A stretch of DNA of 45,837 bases, from contig CAZQLD010000008.1 in assembly GCA_964594115.1 (NCBI GenBank), forward strand, positions 1 through 45,837, read 5' to 3'. The translations under genes were made by a program, and so were the position numbers. This document shows positions 24,154 through 32,404 of the stretch, one piece after another; the first letter of the stretch is position 1, and each line of letters starts with the position of its first letter. This stretch comes from MFWN01 sp964594115 (lineage in GTDB: Archaea > Nanobdellota > Nanobdellia > Pacearchaeales > GW2011-AR1). The notes below the pieces were generated by a model. The model made no database searches. It saw only the letters and a list, made by a program, of their open reading frames with translations, and was not told the origin of the DNA.

Positions 24154-24623
24154 AAACTATAAAGAAAAGAAGGAAGAAAGGAAAAACAGATTTTAAAGCA
24201 AGACGTATCTTACTTGAAAGCGAGCTTCCAAGGATTGTTGTAAGAAAAACAAATAAGTATATTATTGCGCAGTATGTTAAAAGTGAAGAAGCTCAAGATT
24301 CTGTATTAGTTGGAGTAAATTCAAAAGAGCTTTTAAAATATGGCTGGGAAAAAGCAGGAAGCTTAAAGTCCTTACCAGCTTGTTATTTTACTGGATTGAT
24401 TTTAGGGAAAAAGATTAAAGACAAAGGAAGGGTTATATTAGATATTGGTCTGTCTAGAAACATCAAAAAAAGCAGGCTTTATGGTGTTTTAAAGGGCTTA
24501 ATAGACGCGGGCATTGAGATTAAACATAAAAAAGATATTTTTCCAGAAGATAAAAGGATAAAAGGAGAGCATTTAAAAAATAAAATAGATTTTGATAAAA
24601 TTAAAAATAAAATTTTAGGCTAA
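24150..24623 (+). CDS. rpl18: Ribosomal protein uL18
   Basis: The product is 157 residues from ATG 24150 (an in-frame start at 24138 is also possible). KARRILLESELPRIVVRKTN and YIIAQYVKSEEAQDSVLVGV are the 5S-rRNA-binding core, with FTGLILGKKI and VLKGLIDAGIEI following. The ATGA overlap with the previous stop supports the start. Confidence 0.95.
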   Translation: MKTIKKRRKKGKTDFKARRILLESELPRIVVRKTNKYIIAQYVKSEEAQDSVLVGVNSKELLKYGWEKAGSLKSLPACYFTGLILGKKIKDKGRVILDIGLSRNIKKSRLYGVLKGLIDAGIEIKHKKDIFPEDKRIKGEHLKNKIDFDKIKNKILG

Positions 24624-24624
24624 A

Positions 24625-25425
24625 ATGAAAGAAAAAATACAAACTGAAACAGTAGAAGAACCTTTAGAAGAAAATAATGAATTAATTGAGGAAATAACAG
24701 AAAAGGTAGAAGATGCAGCAGATAAAAAGCAAGGTAAAAGAGAAAAAATTAGTCCAGAGGAAAGGGAGAAAAAAGAAACAGAAAAGCGACTTGAAGAATG
24801 GAAGCCAAAAACAGAGCTTGGTAAGTTGGTCAAAGCAGGAAAGCTAAAAAAAATAGATGATATAATTAAAAAAAATAGAATTCTGGAGTCAGAAATAGTT
24901 GACTCTCTTTTAAAGCTAAAATCAGATTTATTAACTATAGGCCAGGCAAAAGGCAAATTTGGAGGAGGAAAAAGAAGAGTATGGAGACAAACACAGAAAA
25001 AGACAAAAGAAGGAAATATTCCAACATTTTCTTGCATGGTAGTAGTGGGAAATGAAAAAGGCTATGTTGGACTGGGATATGGAAGAGCAAAAGAAACCCT
25101 TCCTGCAAGAGCTAAAGCATTAAGAAATGCAAAATTAAATATAATAAAAATAGAAAGGGGTTGTGGAAGTTTTGATTGTATATGTCATGAAAAGCATAGT
25201 ATTCCTTTTAAAACAAAAGGGAAATGCGGCTCTTCTAAAATTATATTGTTTCCAGCACCACAAGGTACTGGCTTAGTTGTTGGTGATGAATGTAAAAAAA
25301 TACTAAAATTAGCAGGAATAAAAGATGTCTATAGCAAGACTTTTGGGCAGACAAAAACAACTTTTAATTTAGCCAAAGCGTGCGTTAATGCTTTGAAAAA
25401 TATAGATTTGATGAAGAAAAAATGA
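24625..25425 (+). CDS. rps5: Ribosomal protein uS5 with charged N-terminal extension
   Basis: The 266-residue protein opens with about 50 acidic/charged low-complexity residues. The family domain follows: FSCMVVVGNEKGYVGLGYGR and the C-terminal domain including GTGLVVGDECKKILKLAGI. The archaeal length is usually about 200-215. Confidence 0.95.
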   Translation: MKEKIQTETVEEPLEENNELIEEITEKVEDAADKKQGKREKISPEEREKKETEKRLEEWKPKTELGKLVKAGKLKKIDDIIKKNRILESEIVDSLLKLKSDLLTIGQAKGKFGGGKRRVWRQTQKKTKEGNIPTFSCMVVVGNEKGYVGLGYGRAKETLPARAKALRNAKLNIIKIERGCGSFDCICHEKHSIPFKTKGKCGSSKIILFPAPQGTGLVVGDECKKILKLAGIKDVYSKTFGQTKTTFNLAKACVNALKNIDLMKKK

Positions 25426-25844
25426 TAGCTATAATAAGAATTGCAGGAAAAGTGAAAGTAAAAGGCGAAATAGAAGAAACTTTGTCAAGGCTTAGATTAA
25501 GAAAAAAATATGTCTGTGTTTTAATTAACAAAAAAGACAAAATAAAATTTGGCATGTTTAAAAAAATTAAAGATTATATTGCTTTTGGAGAAATAGAAAA
25601 ACCAATACTTATCAGGCTAATAGAAAAAAGAGGAAAGAGAATTGATAAAAAAGAGATAAAAGAGCCAGAGAAAATTGCAGAAGACGTATTAAAAGGAAAG
25701 AAATTAGATGAAATAGGGCTAAAACCTTTTTTTAGACTCCACCCTCCAAGAGGGGGTTTAAAAAGTTCAAAAAAGGAGTTTCCACGAGGAGTTTTAGGAA
25801 ATCATAAACAAGAAATTAATAAATTAATTGAAAGGATGTTGTAA
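25422..25844 (+). CDS. rpl30: Ribosomal protein uL30
   Basis: The 140-residue product is typical of the archaeal form. IAIIRIAGKVKVKGEIEETL and the C-terminal FFRLHPPRGGLKSSKKEFPR, a hallmark of archaeal/eukaryotic uL30, are both present. Confidence 0.96.
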   Translation: MIAIIRIAGKVKVKGEIEETLSRLRLRKKYVCVLINKKDKIKFGMFKKIKDYIAFGEIEKPILIRLIEKRGKRIDKKEIKEPEKIAEDVLKGKKLDEIGLKPFFRLHPPRGGLKSSKKEFPRGVLGNHKQEINKLIERML

Positions 25845-25845
25845 A

Positions 25846-26406
25846 ATGGCAGAAGTTAAAGTTTTGATTAAAGGCTATATAAATGCAGATACTGAAGACG
25901 AAGAAGAAAAAACTTGCCCAACAATTACTTTAGTCAGAGATAAAGATCTTGTAATGGTAGTTGATCCAGGAGTTTTAGAAAGCCAAAAAATGCTTATTGA
26001 TGCTCTAAAAAAAGAAGGGCTAAGTACTGAAGATATTAATGTTGTTTGTATAACTCACTCCCATATAGACCATTATAGAAATATTGGAATGTTCCCTAAA
26101 GCAAAGACACTAGAGTTTTATGGTTTATGGCATAAAAATACAGTTAAAGACTGGGAAGAACAATTTACTGAGGATATAAAGATTATTAAAACTCCAGGAC
26201 ATGATAAAACATCAATAACTCTTTTAGTTAAAACAAATAAAGGCAGTGTAGCAATATGTGGAGATGTTTTTTGGAAGGAAAATTTTCCTGAAATAGATGA
26301 GTATGCAGATGAGCCTGAAAAACTAAATGAAAGTAGAAAAAAGGTTTTAGAAATAGCAAATTACATCATCCCTGGACATTCTGATATTTATGAGGTAAAA
26401 AAATGA
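25846..26406 (+). CDS. Metallo-beta-lactamase-fold hydrolase between uL30 and uL15
   Basis: The product is 186 residues from ATG 25846 (2-nt style spacing after uL30; a frame start at 25828 overlaps it). The metal motif THSHIDHYRN (H71, H73, D75, H76), TPGHDKTS, AICGDVFW and IPGHSDIYE supply the dinuclear zinc ligands, so it is probably active. Its compact form resembles MBLAC1-type hydrolases, some of which act on RNA; the substrate is not determinable here. It overlaps uL15 by 4 nt. Confidence 0.88.
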   Translation: MAEVKVLIKGYINADTEDEEEKTCPTITLVRDKDLVMVVDPGVLESQKMLIDALKKEGLSTEDINVVCITHSHIDHYRNIGMFPKAKTLEFYGLWHKNTVKDWEEQFTEDIKIIKTPGHDKTSITLLVKTNKGSVAICGDVFWKENFPEIDEYADEPEKLNESRKKVLEIANYIIPGHSDIYEVKK

Positions 26407-26816
26407 AACTCAAAAAAAGGAAAAAATCATCAAGAATGAGGGGAATAAGAACTCACGGACATAGTGCTAAACTTAACAAAGGAAAAGGAAGCAGAGGGGG
26501 CAAGGGAATGAGTGGAAGCGGAAAAAGAGCTGACCAGAAAAAAACTCTTGTATTAAAAAAATACGGAAAAAAATATTTTGGTAAACAGGGAGTAACAAGC
26601 AAGAAAGCTGAAAAGAAGAAAGAGGGGGTTATCAACATAGATGATATAGAGAAAAAATATACTGAAAAAGAGATTAGTCTTTTAGATTATAAAATTTTAG
26701 GAAAAGGAGAAATAAAGAGAAAGATTACTATTAAGGCAAAGGCTGCTTCAAAGTCAGCTATAGACAAAGTTAAAAAAGCTGGCGGGAATATTATAATTAT
26801 AAAAAAGGGTAAATAA
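26403..26816 (+). CDS. rpl15: Ribosomal protein uL15
   Basis: The 137-residue product shows MRGIRTHGHSAKLNKGKGSR and GGKGMSGSGKRADQKKT, the Gly/Arg-rich N-terminus of uL15, and a C-terminal KAKAASKSAIDKVKKAGGNI segment. It precedes secY by 1 nt, the conserved archaeal order. Confidence 0.95.
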   Translation: MKLKKRKKSSRMRGIRTHGHSAKLNKGKGSRGGKGMSGSGKRADQKKTLVLKKYGKKYFGKQGVTSKKAEKKKEGVINIDDIEKKYTEKEISLLDYKILGKGEIKRKITIKAKAASKSAIDKVKKAGGNIIIIKKGK

Positions 26817-26817
26817 G

Positions 26818-28248
26818 ATGGCTTTTCAAAATTTTTTGAAAAATCTGCCTGAAGTCAGAGGGCCTACAGAAAAAAAGCTGGGTTTTAATGTAAAACTAAA
26901 GTGGACTCTTATTATTCTTGTATCATTTTTTGTTCTTGCTAATATTAAGCTTTTCGGGGTTACTGCCGGAGCTTTAGAGAGGTTTGAATATCTTGAGATT
27001 ATTCTTGGAACAGATTTTGGAAGTATTATTAGTTTGGGAATAGGACCTATTGTTATGGCTTCTATTATCCTCCAGTTATTAGTCGGAAGCAAGATTTTAA
27101 ATATAGATATGACAACAGAAGAAGGAAAAAAATATTTTTCTGGACTTCAAAAACTGATGGTGTTTTTCTTTATTATATTTGAGGCAATTGTTTATGTTCT
27201 TATGAAAGGTATTCAGGCAATGCCAGGTTTTACAGGGCTTGTTATCTTCCAGTTAATTTTAGGAGGACTAATGATTTTTTTTATGGATGAGGTTTGCCAG
27301 AAATGGGGATTTGGTTCAGGAGTTAGTTTGTTTATTGCAGCAGGAGTTGGCTGGAGATTATTTACCCAGTTATTTGGTGTGCTTTCAGCACAGGTTGGAC
27401 AAACATTTGCTTGGCCTTTTTCATCAACTGCCCCTGCATCAGGCAGAATATTTGTTGTCATTAAATCAATCATAGACCAAAATCCTTCAGCTGCTTTAAA
27501 TGCTTTAGCTGCAATTATTGCGACAGTAGTTGTGTATTTAGTTGTAGTCTGGGCTCAGTCATTAAAAGTGGAGGTTCCTTTAAGTTTTGATAGATTAAGG
27601 GGTTATGGAGTGAAATGGCCTTTATCATTTTTTTATGCTTCTGTTATTCCGGTTATATTAACAGCAGCCTTAGTAGCTAATCTTCAGTTGTTTGGGGGAA
27701 TGGTTCAGAATTGGCGCGGGGAGCCTACATTTTTAGGAAATTTTGTTCAGGGAAGACCTGATTGCGTACTTAATCCTGCTCTTCCTGCTTCTCAAAGAGG
27801 GTGTGGGCTGGCATTCTGGTTGTCTTCTATGCCAATACTGGAGCTTGCTATTCAAGGAGGATTAAGAAGCATATTTTTATTACAAGGACTGAGCCATATT
27901 TTATTTTATGTTATTTTGTCAGCAATATTTTCTATATTTTGGGTTAAAACAAGTGGGATGGATGCTCAGAGCCAGGCTCATAATATTTTATCTTCAGGAT
28001 TACAGATACCAGGTTTTAGAAAAGATGAAAGGATTTTAGAGAGTGTTTTAAGCAGATATATTATGCCTTTAACAGTTATGGGAGGTGCAGCAATAGGACT
28101 ATTGGCAGCAGCTTCTGATTTACTGGGCACAGTTGTATCCGGAACAGCATTATTATTAGGGATAATGATAATGTTCCAGTTCTATCAAAATATAGCTCAG
28201 CAGCATGCAGTTGATATGCATCCTGTAATGAAGAAGTTCATGGGATAA
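26818..28248 (+). CDS. secY: Protein translocase subunit SecY (Sec61 alpha)
   Basis: In this 476-residue protein about ten transmembrane helices are visible. The plug region follows TM1; GIGPIVMASIILQLLVG, VGWAQ-like WAQSLKVEVPLSFDRLRGYG and IFSIFWVKTSGMDAQSQAHN are family hallmarks. It forms the membrane channel for co-translational export. It ends the ribosomal operon; adenylate kinase, often next, is not here, while DUF106 appears 2.5 kb on. Confidence 0.97.
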   Translation: MAFQNFLKNLPEVRGPTEKKLGFNVKLKWTLIILVSFFVLANIKLFGVTAGALERFEYLEIILGTDFGSIISLGIGPIVMASIILQLLVGSKILNIDMTTEEGKKYFSGLQKLMVFFFIIFEAIVYVLMKGIQAMPGFTGLVIFQLILGGLMIFFMDEVCQKWGFGSGVSLFIAAGVGWRLFTQLFGVLSAQVGQTFAWPFSSTAPASGRIFVVIKSIIDQNPSAALNALAAIIATVVVYLVVVWAQSLKVEVPLSFDRLRGYGVKWPLSFFYASVIPVILTAALVANLQLFGGMVQNWRGEPTFLGNFVQGRPDCVLNPALPASQRGCGLAFWLSSMPILELAIQGGLRSIFLLQGLSHILFYVILSAIFSIFWVKTSGMDAQSQAHNILSSGLQIPGFRKDERILESVLSRYIMPLTVMGGAAIGLLAAASDLLGTVVSGTALLLGIMIMFQFYQNIAQQHAVDMHPVMKKFMG

Positions 28249-28283
28249 TCATACTTTATTAGTTATTTTCTATTATAATCTTG

Positions 28284-28294
28284 TTTATAAATAA
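28284..28294 (+). promoter_or_regulatory. TATA box of the HD hydrolase gene
   Basis: TTTATAAATAA lies 24-34 nt before ATG 28318, matching archaeal promoter geometry for a leaderless mRNA. It decides the start: the open frame extends to a TTG at 28300 but the TATA spacing favours ATG 28318. Confidence 0.55.
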
Positions 28295-28317
28295 ACTTTT
28301 TGTTCTTTAATATTAAA

Positions 28318-29067
28318 ATGAAAGCAGATAATGAAGCTAGTGGTTTGTTGGAAAAAGTAAGAGAGAAAGTAAAACCTGAATACGCGAAATTGGACTGCTG
28401 GGCACATGGCTGGCCGCATGTTTATGTAGTAGAGCAGTATACAGAAACACTAGCAGGAAGGGAGGGACAAAATAAGATTGTTTGTGGTATTGCTGGTTAT
28501 TGTCATGATTTAGGAAGAATCACAGAACAAGAAAGAGCAAAACAACAAACTGATGGTATAAGCAGGGAACTAGGAAAAACACAAAACCATGCATATTTTT
28601 CTGTTCTGCCAACTATTCTAATCTTAGAAGAGCTAGGAATTAGAGGAAAGGAATTTGATGATATTGTTGGGGCAGTTGCTCTTCACTCAAGAAAAGATTA
28701 TTTTGGGAATAATTTGGTTGCAAAAATTTTAAGAGATGCTGATAAACTATCAGGATTAGGGCCTTGGGCAGTTCTGAGAATAGGCAAATTTATGTTTGAT
28801 ATGGATATTCCAGCTCCTGATTTTAGAAACCAAGAGGCAGTAGAAGCAGCTGCAGAAGAGACTATGAAGAATTACTTAAAAGGAGAGGGTGGAATATATC
28901 AGGGGAAAAAGGTTTTAGAGGAATATCTAAGGTGCGTTAATTTTAATCAAGAGTGGGAAGATATGTTACACACAGATACTGCAAGAGAGATTGGTAAGCC
29001 TCTTTTTGAATATGATCGAGAAAGGAAAAAGGAAGCAGAAGATGCTTTGAAAGCTTTTGAGAATTAA
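28318..29067 (+). CDS. HD-domain phosphohydrolase
   Basis: In this 249-residue protein the HD motif order is present: HGWPHVYVV (H), AGYCHDLGR (HD), NHAYFSVL and ALHSRKD (H), RDADKLSG (D). It probably hydrolyses a phosphomonoester or (d)NTP. The substrate is unknown. It is convergent with the porin-like gene, the stops being 6 nt apart. Confidence 0.85.
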   Translation: MKADNEASGLLEKVREKVKPEYAKLDCWAHGWPHVYVVEQYTETLAGREGQNKIVCGIAGYCHDLGRITEQERAKQQTDGISRELGKTQNHAYFSVLPTILILEELGIRGKEFDDIVGAVALHSRKDYFGNNLVAKILRDADKLSGLGPWAVLRIGKFMFDMDIPAPDFRNQEAVEAAAEETMKNYLKGEGGIYQGKKVLEEYLRCVNFNQEWEDMLHTDTAREIGKPLFEYDRERKKEAEDALKAFEN

Positions 29068-29073
29068 GATTTC

Positions 29074-29826
29074 TTAGAATTTATGTTCTAAACATATTCT
29101 CCAATAAGTTTCACTCTTAAAATCTTTATCTAAAGACTCAGAGCGAGTAATACTTGGACTTAAAGTTGTATTTTTTCCTAGCTTAATAGGCAATCCTAAC
29201 CCTAATTCAAGATGGCTTAATCCAGATTTTTCTCTGTAGTAATGGTCATTATATGCTAGTTTTGTAACAGCAGATAATGGAATTTTTCCAAGATTAAAAC
29301 CACGACTAAGTGAAGCTTCTAAATAATTTCCCTTGCCATCTTTAAAATCATGGGCAAAAAAAATGCTTGGATTTAGATATTTATTATTAACTAATGAAAG
29401 AGCTGCATAAACTTCTTGGGTATTCTTAAATTCAGTATTTGGAAAAGTAAAAACAGCCCATCCTGTAGAAAAAAGTAGGTCTTTATTTTTATTAATCGGA
29501 TTTGTATAGTCAATTATTAAATCTTCTTCATTAATTTTCCTTGTTTGTGTATCATAATTTCCAAAAACCCAAAATGTAAGGTCTTTATAATTAATTAATA
29601 CATTTTCTTGCACAACTGGTTTATCTGAAAAATTCATTCCCCTAAAGATATACTTGCTAAAATAATCTGTTTTTGAAGTCACGTTTATTGGAAATTCTTG
29701 TTTTGCTGTTTCAAGAGGTTTTTCAACTGTTCCTGTTTCCTGAGCAGGAGCATTTGAAGCTAGTTTTAAAGCTCCGACTGTTGCTATTACCAGTGCTTTC
29801 CACCAAGATAATTTTTTCGTTTTCAT
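29074..29826 (-). CDS. Porin-like beta-barrel protein (TorF/Gcw_chp-like)
   Basis: The 250-residue protein has a signal peptide ending NAPAQ (about residue 29). Amphipathic strands alternate throughout. TSKTDYFSKYIFRGMNFSDK followed by a Q-containing strand matches the pattern of bacterial TorF/Gcw_chp putative porins (SDY-RG-SD-PALQ). The last residues LEHKF end in phenylalanine, as bacterial outer-membrane barrels do. Such a protein is unexpected in an archaeon without an outer membrane; bacterial transfer or membrane exposure in a host are possibilities. It is divergent from TrmB paralog 2 through a shared operator. Confidence 0.6.
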   Translation of the reverse strand: MKTKKLSWWKALVIATVGALKLASNAPAQETGTVEKPLETAKQEFPINVTSKTDYFSKYIFRGMNFSDKPVVQENVLINYKDLTFWVFGNYDTQTRKINEEDLIIDYTNPINKNKDLLFSTGWAVFTFPNTEFKNTQEVYAALSLVNNKYLNPSIFFAHDFKDGKGNYLEASLSRGFNLGKIPLSAVTKLAYNDHYYREKSGLSHLELGLGLPIKLGKNTTLSPSITRSESLDKDFKSETYWRICLEHKF

Positions 29827-29865
29827 TTTATTTACTATTCTAGAGTAAGAACCCTATTTAAATAC

Positions 29866-29889
29866 TTGCTGTCGTTTTTACGACAACAA
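29866..29889. promoter_or_regulatory. Inverted-repeat operator of TrmB paralog 2
   Basis: Core arms TGTCGT/ACGACA (29870-29875/29880-29885) with a 4-nt TTTT spacer extend outward to TTGCTGTCGT/ACGACAACAA with one mismatch. A TATA candidate for the minus gene (TATTTAAATA) is on the left and one for the plus gene (GGTTTAAATA) about 25-30 nt before ATG 29927 is on the right. The half-sites equal those at 1708-1726, though the spacer there is 7 nt. Confidence 0.6.
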
Positions 29890-29926
29890 TAATAAGGTTT
29901 AAATAATACAGATTGTAAGGCAAGAC

Positions 29927-30712
29927 ATGGAAGTTAAGAAGGTTTTGCAAGAGTCTGGGTTATCAGATGGAGAAACACAGGTTTATTTAGCTTTATTGAA
30001 ACTGGGTTCAGTCCCTGTGAGCCAGGTTAGAGGAGAGACTAATCTTCATAGAACAACAATATATGATTTTTTGGAAAAATTATTGAACAAAGGTTTAGTA
30101 AACTATCTTATTAAAAATAATGTAAAATACTACAAAGCAACTCATCCAAATAAGCTACTTGATTTTATTAAAGAAAAAGAAGAAAATGTCAAAGAAATTC
30201 TTCCAGAGCTAAAAGAATTAGCTGAATTTAAAAAAGAAGAATTAAAAGTAGAGGTTTACAAAGGAAGAGAGGGGTTTAAGACTCTCTTAAATGATATGTT
30301 AAGAGAAAAAGAAAACATGATTGCTTTTGGGATTGATGAAATTAAATTTAAAAAAAAGTTTCCTATTTTATTAGAACAGTATTTTAAAAAAGAAGAAGAA
30401 AAAGGGCTGAAAGAAAGGCTCTTGACTAGCGAAGAAACAGAATTTATTTATAAAAAGAAAACCACAACCTATAGATTTATTCCAAAAGAGTATTTTAATC
30501 CTACTCCGACGCTAGTTTATGGCAACAGAATAGTTATTATAATCTGGGAGCCCTTTACTGTTATTAAAATTGAAAATTCTGAGTTAGCTGACAGCTATAA
30601 AAAATATTTTGAACTGTTGTGGAAAACAGCTAAAAAATCAAGGAAAAAAGGAAAAGTTAATTTTAAATACGACAAAAAATTAAGTTATGAAGGTAAACAA
30701 AAGAGAAAATGA
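29927..30712 (+). CDS. TrmB-family transcriptional regulator (paralog 2)
   Basis: In this 261-residue protein the winged helix (about 10-75; recognition helix HRTTIYDFLEKLLNKGLV) and coiled-coil are followed by an effector-like domain starting VEVYKGREGFKTL and ending SYKKYFELLWKTAKK. A basic C-terminal tail of about 25 residues is extra. It is divergent from the porin-like gene and overlaps the DUF106 gene by 4 nt. Confidence 0.8.
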   Translation: MEVKKVLQESGLSDGETQVYLALLKLGSVPVSQVRGETNLHRTTIYDFLEKLLNKGLVNYLIKNNVKYYKATHPNKLLDFIKEKEENVKEILPELKELAEFKKEELKVEVYKGREGFKTLLNDMLREKENMIAFGIDEIKFKKKFPILLEQYFKKEEEKGLKERLLTSEETEFIYKKKTTTYRFIPKEYFNPTPTLVYGNRIVIIIWEPFTVIKIENSELADSYKKYFELLWKTAKKSRKKGKVNFKYDKKLSYEGKQKRK

Positions 30713-31116
30713 TAACTGAACTTATTCAAGCAAATCCAATAATAAGTCTGGTAGTAATTGCTATAGCTGTGACTTTTTTTATCAGCCTTATAACTTACTT
30801 TGTCACAGATAAAGAGAGGATGAGAGAGCTTAAAGCCCGACAAAAAGAGCTTCAGAAAAAAGCCAAAGAGCATCAGAAAAACGGCAACCAGGATGCAATG
30901 TTAGAGATAAACAAACAACTGATGCAGGAACTTCCTGAGATGATGAAACACTCTTTTAAGCCATTATTAATAACTTTTGTTCCAATAATCCTTATTTTTT
31001 CTTTTCTTAGAGGGGTTTATGCTGAAACAACAGTAGGGGGGTGGTGGATTCTTTATTACATTATCTTCAGCATGATTTTCTCACTTATATTCAGGAAACT
31101 ATTTAAGCTGCCTTGA
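30709..31116 (+). CDS. DUF106/EMC3-like membrane insertase (Ylp1-type)
   Basis: This 135-residue protein has three hydrophobic segments (about 10-30, 80-100, 112-130). The cytosolic coiled coil DKERMRELKARQKELQKKAK followed by MKHSFKPLLITFVPI matches DUF106, the archaeal Oxa1/YidC/EMC3 family. It assists insertion of membrane proteins and usually neighbours secY. Here it is co-transcribed with a TrmB regulator. Confidence 0.88.
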   Translation: MITELIQANPIISLVVIAIAVTFFISLITYFVTDKERMRELKARQKELQKKAKEHQKNGNQDAMLEINKQLMQELPEMMKHSFKPLLITFVPIILIFSFLRGVYAETTVGGWWILYYIIFSMIFSLIFRKLFKLP

Positions 31117-31145
31117 TAAGGGAAGTATCCCTTAGTTATTTTTGA
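31117..31145 (+). terminator. Terminator after DUF106
   Basis: A perfect 7-bp stem TAAGGGA/TCCCTTA (31117-31123/31128-31134) with loop AGTA, then GTTATTTTT. It begins directly after the TGA of the DUF106 gene and closes the TrmB-DUF106 operon. Confidence 0.65.
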
Positions 31146-31206
31146 TTACTTTATAGTTATTACGATATAGAAACATTTAAAAAGATGATTATTCATTTTG
31201 AAATTT

Positions 31207-31500
31207 ATGGGAAAAGAATTAATATCTTTATTAACAAAGGATATAAAAAATCTGGAAGAACAAGAAAAAGTAAATGAAGAGTGCCTAGAAGCCGAGGAGT
31301 TGGCAAGGGTAAGTCATCTTTTACCAGCGCCAACAGTAAAAGGTTATTTGTGGTGGAAAAGTTATCATTGTCCAATATGTAATGAGGAACTATCTACAAA
31401 ACAATGGAAGGCTATTGGTATAGTAGTGCCAGCCCCTATTACTACTCTTTATAAATGTAGTGGTAATTGTGATTATAAGTATGCAACGATACAAACTTAA
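31207..31500 (+). CDS. Small zinc-ribbon-like protein
   Basis: The product is 97 residues from ATG 31207. The open frame starts at TTG 31198, but TATA candidate CATTTAAAAAG (about 31169-31179) favours the ATG. Helical N-terminus; then SYHCPICNEELS and YKCSGNCDYKY supply four cysteines (CxxC and CxxxC) for a zinc site. Unrecognised otherwise. Confidence 0.65.
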   Translation: MGKELISLLTKDIKNLEEQEKVNEECLEAEELARVSHLLPAPTVKGYLWWKSYHCPICNEELSTKQWKAIGIVVPAPITTLYKCSGNCDYKYATIQT

Positions 31501-31523
31501 GGATATTTTTATAATAAATTGCC

Positions 31524-31910
31524 TTAAGATTTTACCTTAAACCTTCTTTTAAGAGAGACAGAGTATATTAAAGAAGCAAATAAAATTCCAAAGGAGTTTA
31601 TCATAACATCTGACAAAGTGCAGTATCTTCCTGGAACAAATAACTGATGAAATTCATCAGAAATGCTGTATAAGATTGCAATTACAGCAGCTAAAAAAAT
31701 TAATTTCTTGTTCTTGCCCTTAACTAAAGCAGGCAGAAGGAAAAAAGCAAGAAAAAAGAAAGCAAAAAAATGATAAACAGTTGTCTGCCATCCAAAACCT
31801 CCTCCAGAACCTGATTTAATAGTTAAGGAAGAAAGATAAAAGATAATTACTGCTATTATGACTACAAACATCCAGGAAACCTTATTATATTTTTCAAGCA
31901 GATTTATCAT
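31524..31910 (-). CDS. VanZ-like membrane protein
   Basis: In this 128-residue protein four hydrophobic segments and the motif AILYSISDEFHQLFVPGRYCTLSD, then NSFG, match the VanZ family. Its role is unknown in archaea; bacterial members affect envelope glycopeptide sensitivity. Monocistronic and minus-strand, with TATA candidate CATATAAAAA upstream. Confidence 0.85.
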   Translation of the reverse strand: MINLLEKYNKVSWMFVVIIAVIIFYLSSLTIKSGSGGGFGWQTTVYHFFAFFFLAFFLLPALVKGKNKKLIFLAAVIAILYSISDEFHQLFVPGRYCTLSDVMINSFGILFASLIYSVSLKRRFKVKS

Positions 31911-32007
31911 AATACTTACCTTTTTAAGTTAATGAAATAAAAACCAGGATTTATATTTTTTTATATGCCACAGTAATACTTAAAAACCTCGCTTTTCTTG
32001 GTAGGAA

Positions 32008-32403
32008 ATGGCAAGAGAAGAATATCTTCTAAAATTAAGTATATTAGAGCAGGAAATAGGAAAATTAGAGCAGCAAATGCAAATGATTGAGCAGCAGGTT
32101 TTAGAAATGCAGACTCTTAACTTTGGACTGCAAGAGCTTGAACAAAGTAAAGAAAAAGAAATGTTGGCTAATCTCGGTAAGAATATTTTCATTAAGACTG
32201 AAATTAAAGACAAAGAGTTATTAGTTGATGTTGGAAACAAGACTTTTATAAAGAAAAATATAAAAGAAACTTTAAATGTTGTAGAAGAGCAGCTGGGTAA
32301 ACTTATGGAAGCTAAAAATAAAATAATAATGAGAATGCAGGAAATCCAGCAGCAAATGCAGGAAATTGTTGCAGAAGCAGAAAAAGCTGTAAAAGAGAAA
32401 TAA
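32008..32403 (+). CDS. pfdA: Prefoldin subunit alpha
   Basis: In this 131-residue protein N- and C-terminal coiled-coil helices (LEQEIGKLEQQMQMIEQQVL; AKNKIIMRMQEIQQQMQEI) flank the beta-hairpin region containing LGKNIFIKTEIKDKELLVDV. This is the typical alpha prefoldin of archaea, a chaperone delivering unfolded proteins. Upstream TATA TACTTAAAAAC lies about 30 nt before the ATG. Confidence 0.9.
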   Translation: MAREEYLLKLSILEQEIGKLEQQMQMIEQQVLEMQTLNFGLQELEQSKEKEMLANLGKNIFIKTEIKDKELLVDVGNKTFIKKNIKETLNVVEEQLGKLMEAKNKIIMRMQEIQQQMQEIVAEAEKAVKEK

Positions 32404-32404
32404 A

